Shown here in pieces: positions 5,593-10,809 of a stretch of 10,809 bases of DNA. The notes beneath the pieces are model-generated. The model made no database searches. It had not been told where the DNA came from and saw nothing but the letters and a program-made list of their open reading frames with translations. Within the stretch, counting starts at the first letter, position 1. Each line of letters starts with the position of its first letter. Origin of the DNA: Acidobacteriota bacterium (GTDB lineage: Bacteria > Acidobacteriota > UBA6911 > JACQSX01); contig JACQGG010000093.1 in the NCBI GenBank assembly GCA_016199665.1, positions 1 through 10,809 on the forward strand, written 5' to 3'. The position numbers and the translations under genes are program-made.

Positions 5593-6474
5593 ATGAGCAG
5601 GGGGAAGAAGAATCTAACTTTTGTCATTGCAACTTCCGACGACGCCAGGATTTACAAATTCAAGATCCCACATTCCGTGGCGCTTGGCGGCGCAATTTTT
5701 ACCGTCCTTTTCTTGTCATTCAGCTTCGTCGGATCGCTTTACTATTCATTCCTGAATTACCGGAGTCGGGACTATGATCGGCTGCAGGGGGAAAACGGGC
5801 GCCTGCTGAGCGAGAATAGCCAGTTCAAGGCGGCAGCGGGCCGGCTGGAGGAGAAACTCGTCTCGCTGGAAGTGATATCGGAAAAGCTGAGAAGGATGTC
5901 GGGATTGGAGCGCCAGCCTGAAGCAAACGTCGGAGTTGGCGGCCGTACCTCCGGCCTTCCCATCTCCATGAGTTCAGGGGACCGAATTGATTACATAGGG
6001 GACCGCGTCGGCGATTTGGAGGCCGAGTTCCGCCAACTGAACGACTTCTACCAGCGGCAGAACATGTTGATGGCTGCGACCCCCTCCATTGCGCCGGTGC
6101 GGGGCTATACCAGCGGCAGCTTCGGTTTTCGGCTTGACCCGTTCAGCAGTACCAAAGACTTCCATCCGGGAATCGACATCTCTTCCGCGTATGGGAACAG
6201 GATTGTTGCAACAGCCGACGGAGTAGTCACGTTCGCCAGTTCCCGTCCGGGCTATGGAAAGACCGTCATTATTGACCATCGATTCGGAATGTCCACCTTG
6301 TTCGGGCATATGTCCCGGATCGTGGTCCGCCCCGGCCAGAGGATAAAAAGGGGAGAGGTTATTGGCCATGTCGGAAACACCGGCCGATCCACAGGACCCC
6401 ATCTTCACTATGAGGTTCGCATGAACGATCGTCCCCTTAACCCGATGAAATTTTTGAACTTCCGGCGAGGGTAA
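5593..6474 (+). CDS. Membrane-anchored M23 (LytM) cell-wall peptidase
   Basis: A 293-residue M23-family metallopeptidase acting on peptidoglycan cross-links, or modulating such cleavage, outside the inner membrane. The start has GAGGAG at 5581-5586. Residues 1-28 are a short basic cytoplasmic part (FVIATSDDARIYKFKIP, an opening common in this subfamily). One transmembrane segment covers about 29-53. A coiled coil follows at about 58-105 (LQGENGRLLSENSQFKAAAGRLEEKL), then a linker and a second helical stretch at 130-160. The LytM domain spans 167-288. The zinc ligands H191 and D195 (HPGID) and H272, plus catalytic H239 (FGHMS) and H270 (GPHLHYEV), are all present, so it should be active rather than an EnvC/NlpD-type activator. 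It appears to be a single-gene unit with its own promoter. Confidence 0.93.
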   Translation: MSRGKKNLTFVIATSDDARIYKFKIPHSVALGGAIFTVLFLSFSFVGSLYYSFLNYRSRDYDRLQGENGRLLSENSQFKAAAGRLEEKLVSLEVISEKLRRMSGLERQPEANVGVGGRTSGLPISMSSGDRIDYIGDRVGDLEAEFRQLNDFYQRQNMLMAATPSIAPVRGYTSGSFGFRLDPFSSTKDFHPGIDISSAYGNRIVATADGVVTFASSRPGYGKTVIIDHRFGMSTLFGHMSRIVVRPGQRIKRGEVIGHVGNTGRSTGPHLHYEVRMNDRPLNPMKFLNFRRG

Positions 6475-6476
6475 GG

Positions 6477-6512
6477 CTGCCTGTATCTCTGTCTGTATAT
6501 CTGTCTGTATAT
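6477..6512. repeat. Three-copy 12-base tandem repeat after the M23 gene
   Basis: CTGTCTGTATAT is repeated exactly at 6489-6500 and 6501-6512. A variant with two changes, CTGCCTGTATCT, comes first at 6477-6488, two bases after the peptidase stop. The array is pyrimidine-rich and unstructured, unlike an intrinsic terminator. Confidence 0.7.
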
Positions 6513-6673
6513 AGGAATTGACCCCACTGCAGACCGGCGATTCGAGTCAGACTCAGGGGGCTTTTCTTTCAGCCCGGCTGGCCTGCCTCCTTTTCCTTAA
6601 GCATTTTCCACCCTAAACTGCTATACTGAAGGGGGTTTGTATTGTGTTGGTTGCGCTGGCAAAGCTTTTAGAA

Positions 6674-6687
6674 GTGACATCTGTCAC
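6674..6687. promoter_or_regulatory. CRP/FNR-superfamily-like operator dyad
   Basis: GTGACATCTGTCAC is a symmetric dyad with six-base arms around TC. It contains the core GTGA-N6-TCAC typical of CRP-class regulator sites. It lies about 490 bp before the RNase E/G start and about 47 bp after the candidate -10 at 6622-6627, where binding could block or modulate a transcript. No cognate regulator gene is in the window. Confidence 0.35.
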
Positions 6688-6876
6688 CCGTCGCAGAGTT
6701 TGTCACCGGCGTCAGGAGGGTTTGTTAGCTGGGGGCATGTAACAAATGGATCGAAAAGTGACCCGCAATGCGCCGGCGCCCGCAGAGGCACGCCATGGCG
6801 GTTTTTGCCGCTATCGATTCAACCTTGCAGCCCGCGGGGAGTTGCGGCGGCCACCAGGCCGCGGGGAGTTTTCCCG

Positions 6877-6892
6877 CCCGAGTCCGCTCGGG
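6877..6892 (+). other. GC-rich hairpin with a UCCG loop in the RNase E/G leader
   Basis: CCCGAG at 6877-6882 pairs with CTCGGG at 6887-6892 around the four-base loop TCCG. A second weaker stem, GAGC/GCTC (6894-6897 and 6903-6906), follows and is trailed by GGTTTTGG. Together they make the most structured part of the leader. The second stem with its short T-run could be a weak terminator. Confidence 0.45.
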
Positions 6893-7164
6893 GGAGCGCT
6901 AGGCTCGGTTTTGGGGATATTGGAGTTTGAGAGCACAGTGATCTGATTTGGAGACATAGCACAGGCAGGCATCCATTTTTGTCCAGCGCCGGCGTAATGC
7001 TTTTAGAGCCAGCAGATTGCTCCGCCGTTGCGCGATTGGAGCCCCGTGTCCAGCGGGAGAGCTGATTTCCCCTTCCAACACCCGCCTTGCCATGGCCAGA
7101 GAAATGCAGCGCCTGAAAAGGATGTCGGCGTATATCTCCTACTCAGATTCTGAAATGGAGGTAT

Positions 7165-9492
7165 ATGTCCAAAGAGCTGATCGTCAGCGCCACCGCGCTC
7201 GAAACCAAGGTGGCGGTCATCGAAGAAGATCAAGTTACTGAGATCTTCATCGAGCGAGCCAAGAGCCGGGGAATTCTCGGCAACATCTACAAAGGAAAAG
7301 TCACGAAAGTACTGCCCGGTATGCAGTCGGCGTTCGTCGACATCGGGCTGGAGCGTGATGCGTTTCTTTACGTTTCGGACTTCGTCGAGGACTACGAGGA
7401 GTATGAGAAGATGTTTACCGACGCCGAGCAGGCGGCGGAAAAACTTCTCAAAGTCGAGATCCAGGAAGACCACATCCAGCCGGATGAACCCCGGCGGCGA
7501 GGACGGAGCCGCGGGCGCCATAGAGGTCGCGGCGATCGACCGGAGCGAAATCATGAAGCCCGTCGCAGAGAGCGGAATGTTTTGCCTTCTCCCGCCGAAA
7601 CGACCGATTCGCGCCCCGCGGCCGCCTCCACTCCCCCTGTTTTGGGGCCCATCTCGGAAACAGCGCCTCTCTTTGAAACAACGCCTCGAGTGGAAATCGC
7701 GCCTCCCGCGGAAATAGCGCGCCCTGCGGATATCACTCGGGAGAGGAAACAGCATTCCAAGGAGCCAAAGAAACCGGCGGAACCAGGCAGCTCTTCAAGC
7801 TGGCTGGACGAAGTCCGCGAGGCCCAGGCAGCGCTGGAACGGGAAGCGGACCATTCCCATGTGGAAAACCGCTCGCAGTCTGATTCTTCTTCCGGCGGCA
7901 ATTGGGGGGAAGATCGGGATGCGAAGGTGCGCGGCGACAGGACGGTCGACGAGTTTTCGCTGTCTGACGAGGATACAGGCGGGGAATCCGGCGGCGTGCC
8001 GGCGTTTTCTCCGAGCGCTCCCGAGCCGGTGACAACGCGGTCGGAAACGGCGCCTTCGATCGGCGCGAGGGATCTGGCGCCGGATCCTGGGGGGGCTGCC
8101 ACCGAGCCGGATGTGGCCCGTCCAACGGGCGCTTCTGGGTCGCCGGTCGACGAGTCGACACCGGCAGGTCCTGAGACGCCGGCTCCAGAACTACCTCCTG
8201 CCGGACAGGAGGATCGCAAGCGTCGAAGACTGCGCCGGCCGGAAATGAAGCGGCGCCACGGGAAAAATCAACACGAGCGGCACTTTTCCATTGATGACTT
8301 GCTGCGGGAAGGACAGGAGATCACCGTACAGGTCGCCAAGGAACCCATTGCCAAGAAAGGGGCCCGCATCACCTCTCACATCGCGCTTCCGGGGCGATTC
8401 GTCGTCTACATGCCAACGGTGGACCACGTCGGGGTGTCGCGCAAGATCGTTTCGGACAGGGAGAGGGCCCGCCTGAAGGAAATTGTCACGAGGCTGCGCG
8501 GCGAAAGCAAGCGCGGTTTCATCGTTCGGACCGCCGGCGAGAACTGTGACGAAAAGGATTTGCGCGCTGACATGCACTATCTCACCAGGCTGTGGGATGA
8601 AGTTCGTTCCAAGGGTGACCGCGCCGCAGCTCCCGCCGTCGTGCACAGTGAATTGGATCTGGTGCCGCGTCTGCTGCGCGATTACGTTTCAGGAGATTTC
8701 AGGGCCATTCGGGTCGACGACGAGGCGGAATATGAGCGCATTGTAGAATTCATCAACAAGCTCGATCCGTCAATGGTGAGCCGTGTCAAGCTTTACACCA
8801 AGGCCCAGCCGATCTTTGACGAATACGGCATTAACGCCGAAATCGAGAAAGCGCTGAAGCAAAAAGTCTGGCTGAAGTCCGGCGGTTACATCGTCATCAA
8901 CCAGACCGAAGCGCTGGTGGCCATCGACGTCAACACTGGGAAGTTTGTCGGCCGGGGTGACAGCCTGGAGGAGACGATTACGCGAACCAATCTGGACGCG
9001 GTCAAAGAAGTGGTGCGGCAGATTCGGTTGCGCGATCTTGGCGGAATCATCGTAATTGATTTCATCGACATGGACGAGCGCCGCAACCGCCAGAAAGTCA
9101 TGGAGGCGCTGGAGCGGGAGTTGTCGCACGACAAATCACCCACAAAGATTTTGCAGTTCAATGAGTTTGGCCTGGTCGCCATCACGCGCAAGCGGGTGAA
9201 GCAGTCGCTGGAGCGAACACTCTGTCAGCCCTGCCCTTACTGCAGCGGCACAGGAATGGTCAAATCCCTGCGCACCGTCTGCTACAGCATCCACGCCGAA
9301 GTGAAAAAGCTCGTGCCGACGCTGGGAGATGGAGATGAAATTCTCATTCGTGTCAATCCGGAGGTGGGGCGGGCACTGCGCGAGAAAGAAAGCGCCGTGA
9401 TGGAGGACATCCGGGACATGACGCGCAAGGACGCCAGCGTCAAGACTGACCCGCTGCTGCACTTTGAACAGTTTGATATTGTGGAGATGTAA
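7165..9492 (+). CDS. RNase E/G with a long disordered insert in the S1 domain
   Basis: A 775-residue Rne/Rng endoribonuclease that cleaves single-stranded RNA in mRNA decay and rRNA or tRNA maturation. The ribosome site GGAGG (7157-7161) is unusually close, three bases from ATG. Residues 1-102 give the RNase H-like start and the first part of the S1 domain (GILGNIYKGKVTKVLPGMQSAFVDIG). Residues about 103-372 are low complexity, opening with an Arg-rich stretch (RRRGRSRGRHRGRGDR), then Pro/Glu/Ala/Ser-rich, then basic again (RKRRRLRRPEMKRRHGK). The S1 domain resumes at RHFSIDDLLREGQEITVQV and is followed by the RNase core. Catalytic D588 (VAIDVNTG) and D632 (IVIDFIDMD) are 44 residues apart, close to the E. 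coli spacing. C690 and C693 (CPYCSGTG) form the zinc link used for dimer pairing. There is no long C-terminal scaffold after about residue 770, so the internal insert may take that role. Confidence 0.93.
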   Translation: MSKELIVSATALETKVAVIEEDQVTEIFIERAKSRGILGNIYKGKVTKVLPGMQSAFVDIGLERDAFLYVSDFVEDYEEYEKMFTDAEQAAEKLLKVEIQEDHIQPDEPRRRGRSRGRHRGRGDRPERNHEARRRERNVLPSPAETTDSRPAAASTPPVLGPISETAPLFETTPRVEIAPPAEIARPADITRERKQHSKEPKKPAEPGSSSSWLDEVREAQAALEREADHSHVENRSQSDSSSGGNWGEDRDAKVRGDRTVDEFSLSDEDTGGESGGVPAFSPSAPEPVTTRSETAPSIGARDLAPDPGGAATEPDVARPTGASGSPVDESTPAGPETPAPELPPAGQEDRKRRRLRRPEMKRRHGKNQHERHFSIDDLLREGQEITVQVAKEPIAKKGARITSHIALPGRFVVYMPTVDHVGVSRKIVSDRERARLKEIVTRLRGESKRGFIVRTAGENCDEKDLRADMHYLTRLWDEVRSKGDRAAAPAVVHSELDLVPRLLRDYVSGDFRAIRVDDEAEYERIVEFINKLDPSMVSRVKLYTKAQPIFDEYGINAEIEKALKQKVWLKSGGYIVINQTEALVAIDVNTGKFVGRGDSLEETITRTNLDAVKEVVRQIRLRDLGGIIVIDFIDMDERRNRQKVMEALERELSHDKSPTKILQFNEFGLVAITRKRVKQSLERTLCQPCPYCSGTGMVKSLRTVCYSIHAEVKKLVPTLGDGDEILIRVNPEVGRALREKESAVMEDIRDMTRKDASVKTDPLLHFEQFDIVEM
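7657..7728 (+). repeat. In-frame 18-base tandem repeat within the RNase E/G insert
   Basis: Four diverged 18-base units encode ETAPLF, ETTPRV, EIAPPA and EIARPA (residues 165-188), with a fading fifth unit beginning DITRER. The unit length keeps the reading frame. This suggests the insert grew at least partly by tandem duplication. Confidence 0.65.
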
Positions 9493-9498
9493 GGGCTG

Positions 9499-9527
9499 CG
9501 GGATTCAACGTGCGACGTTGAACCCCG
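9499..9527. terminator. Strong hairpin between convergent RNase E/G and M28 genes
   Basis: CGGG-A-TTCAACGT (9499-9511) pairs with ACGTTGAA-C-CCCG (9515-9527) around the loop GCG: eight perfect pairs, one A-C mismatch and four more pairs. It starts six bases after the RNase E/G stop and ends 15 bases before the M28 stop, so it can serve both transcripts. There is no U-run on either side. Confidence 0.65.
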
Positions 9528-9542
9528 AACCCGCCGGTCAAT

Positions 9543-10809
9543 CTACTTCCCCTTCAGCATCGCCTCCCGCTTTGCCTTGAACTCAGTGCCCGGTTTCCAT
9601 TCGGGGAGCTTGGGGTCCTGAGCGACGCGATAGCCCACCCGGAAAAGCAGACGGAGGTCATCAACGGCCCCGATGAGGTCCCAATCGGGCTTAATTTCAT
9701 CCGTTACCTTGTGGTAGTCATTGGCGGTGAACTCGGCCCGCTTCTTTAATCCGAAATCAGGAGGTTTGCCTATGAAGTCCGTTCCTGACTTTGGGTCAAG
9801 CGCCGGGACGCCTTCTTTGGCAAATTCGAAATGATCCGACCGGTAGAACATCCCTTTTTCCGGCTCCGGGTCAGGCTTGACAACCCGAGACTGCAAGGAC
9901 GCCACCGCCTGCACGACATCGTCCAGGGTGGAGTTGCCGTATCCGACCAGCACGATGTCGCGGGTGGCCCCCCACTGATTAACCCCGTCCATATTGATGT
10001 TGGCCACTGTCATGGAGAGCGGATAAAGAGGATTTTGCGCGTAGTATTTGGCCCCCAGCAACCCCTTCTCCTCGGCGGTGACAGACAGAAACAGGATCGA
10101 CCGTTTGGGCGGCATCTGCAGGCGCGAAACGGCCTCGGCCAGCTCCAGAAGCGCCGCCGTACCAGAAGCGTTATCCAGGGCGCCGTTGAAGATCTGGTCG
10201 CCGTTCAACGTTTCATCTTTGCCAAGATGGTCCCAATGCGCCGAGTAGACGACATACTCACTCCTCAACTGGGTATCGGCGCCCTCCAGCTTCGCGACCA
10301 CGTTTTTGGAGCCGACTCCGCGCAGGGCATTCTTGATGTGGAAACTGGCCTTCGCATTGAGACCGACCGGTTTGAAGTCCCGCCCGGCCGCCGTCTTCTT
10401 GAGCGCGTCAAAGTCCTGCCCGGCCATCTTGAACAGTTTTTTCGCCGTATCCAGATTGATCCACGATTCGACTGCAATACGGCCCATGTTCTTATCAAGT
10501 TTGTCGATGTCGAAATTCTCGCGGCCCCAGCTTGCGGAGATAACTTCATAAGGATAACCCGCCGGCTCCGTCTCATGAACAATGACCGCCGCCGCCGCTC
10601 CCTTTTCCGAGGCAATTTCGTACTTGTAGGTCCAGCGGCCATAGTAGGTCATGGCCCGGCCCTTGAAAATCTTTTCGTCCAGCCTGGAAGGGTCGGCTGG
10701 ATCCGGCACAGCAGGATCGTTGATCAGCATGACGATCGTCTTGCCTTTGACATCCACACCTTTGTAGTCGTCCCACCCGTATTCGGGCGCCACCACTCCG
10801 TAACCCACA
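9543..10809 (-). CDS. M28-family zinc aminopeptidase with PA domain, N-terminus cut off
   Basis: The C-terminal 422 or so residues of an M28 metallopeptidase; the 5' end lies beyond the right edge. The GTG at 10806-10808 is almost surely an internal Val (VGYGVVAPEYGWDDYKGVDVKGK is a usual mid-protein motif of this group), not a start. Numbered from that Val, residues 1-150 hold a PA-type domain (KGKTIVMLINDP, KGAAAAVIVHE). Residues 165-395 are the peptidase: zinc ligands H191 (SAHWDHLG), D212 (LDNASG), E247 (TAEEKG, with E246 the likely general base), D274 (NMDG) and H366 (DYHKVTD). All metal ligands are present, so it should be active. Family members are usually exported and trim N-terminal residues from peptides. 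Whether this copy has a signal peptide cannot be seen here. It faces RNase E/G across a shared hairpin. Confidence 0.92.
   Translation of the reverse strand, partial: VGYGVVAPEYGWDDYKGVDVKGKTIVMLINDPAVPDPADPSRLDEKIFKGRAMTYYGRWTYKYEIASEKGAAAAVIVHETEPAGYPYEVISASWGRENFDIDKLDKNMGRIAVESWINLDTAKKLFKMAGQDFDALKKTAAGRDFKPVGLNAKASFHIKNALRGVGSKNVVAKLEGADTQLRSEYVVYSAHWDHLGKDETLNGDQIFNGALDNASGTAALLELAEAVSRLQMPPKRSILFLSVTAEEKGLLGAKYYAQNPLYPLSMTVANINMDGVNQWGATRDIVLVGYGNSTLDDVVQAVASLQSRVVKPDPEPEKGMFYRSDHFEFAKEGVPALDPKSGTDFIGKPPDFGLKKRAEFTANDYHKVTDEIKPDWDLIGAVDDLRLLFRVGYRVAQDPKLPEWKPGTEFKAKREAMLKGK

Larger units (their letters stand above)
6475..7164. other. 690-bp gene-free region, probable RNase E/G control region
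   Basis: No convincing gene is seen between the M23 peptidase and RNase E/G. Frames near 6637-6946 lack a ribosome site and are composition-driven. The region contains, in order: a three-copy 12-base tandem repeat (6477-6512), the palindrome GAGTCAGACTC (6545-6555), a TATACT that could be a -10 (6622-6627) with no good -35, a CRP-core-like dyad (6674-6687), a 12-bp direct repeat CCGCGGGGAGTT (6832-6843 and 6859-6870), and a GC-rich hairpin (6877-6892). Enterobacterial rne controls itself through a long structured leader. A similar arrangement here is an inference. Confidence 0.5.

Noticed and set aside
6477..6512. The 12-base tandem array considered as a CRISPR remnant
   Set aside because: Units are directly adjacent with no spacers, and no cas genes are nearby.
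6746..6946. A 66-residue frame beginning ATGGATCGAAAAGTG
   Set aside because: It has no ribosome site, an Arg/Pro/Gly composition typical of chance frames in GC-rich DNA, and it crosses hairpins and repeats.
6960..7060. Possible tRNA or other stable RNA gene in the RNase E/G leader
   Set aside because: No cloverleaf, T-arm motif or matching acceptor stem could be found by eye.
7003..8219. Long antisense frames on the - strand within and before RNase E/G (7003-7755, 7551-8219)
   Set aside because: They are opposite the RNase E/G coding sequence, have biased composition and no recognisable domain. They are shadows of a low-complexity GC-rich gene.
10806..10808. GTG at the right edge as the true start of the M28 peptidase
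   Set aside because: The following VGYGVVAPEYGWDDYKG motif is internal in this family, and a signal peptide and N-terminal part are expected further right.

Overview
The window is a stretch of GC-rich bacterial chromosome with ordinary housekeeping and stress genes and no sign of phage, transposon or CRISPR. A DUF5666-type exported protein, an M28 peptidase of the large PA-domain type, an RNase E/G with a long disordered insert inside its S1 domain, and palindromic intergenic repeats together suggest Acidobacteriota. That is an inference from gene style, not a measured placement.

Layout. Bases 1-444 hold no convincing gene but carry a cluster of short GC-rich hairpins and an 18-bp perfect palindrome. 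Then on the + strand come an exported DUF5666-like protein (445-966), an ACT-domain protein with a Rossmann-like second domain (1154-1804), a small protein of unknown function (1824-2084) and a lipoprotein Cu/Zn superoxide dismutase (2189-2764). A 10-bp hairpin near 2816-2862 separates these from a convergent - strand operon read 5221 to 2873. That operon holds a short persulfide dioxygenase-like enzyme, a long YeiH/UPF0324-family exporter and a 51-residue single-span membrane protein.

A roughly 370-bp divergent region with several exact tandem duplications leads on the + strand to an M23 (LytM) cell-wall peptidase (5593-6474). A 690-bp gene-free stretch with a CRP-core-like dyad and strong hairpins precedes RNase E/G (7165-9492). 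A near-perfect hairpin (9499-9527) separates RNase E/G from a convergent M28 peptidase that runs off the right edge.

How the genes may work together. The - strand operon reads as a reactive-sulfur module. A persulfide dioxygenase would make sulfite from glutathione persulfide, the exporter would remove a sulfur oxyanion, and the small membrane protein may be an accessory. The envelope is also well represented, with a lipoprotein SodC, a membrane-anchored M23 peptidase and an exported OB-fold protein. The most unusual points are the unannotated 51-residue protein, the dioxygenase ending where its rhodanese half would usually follow, the 270-residue insert in RNase E/G, and the recurrent exact 8-12 bp tandem duplications between genes.
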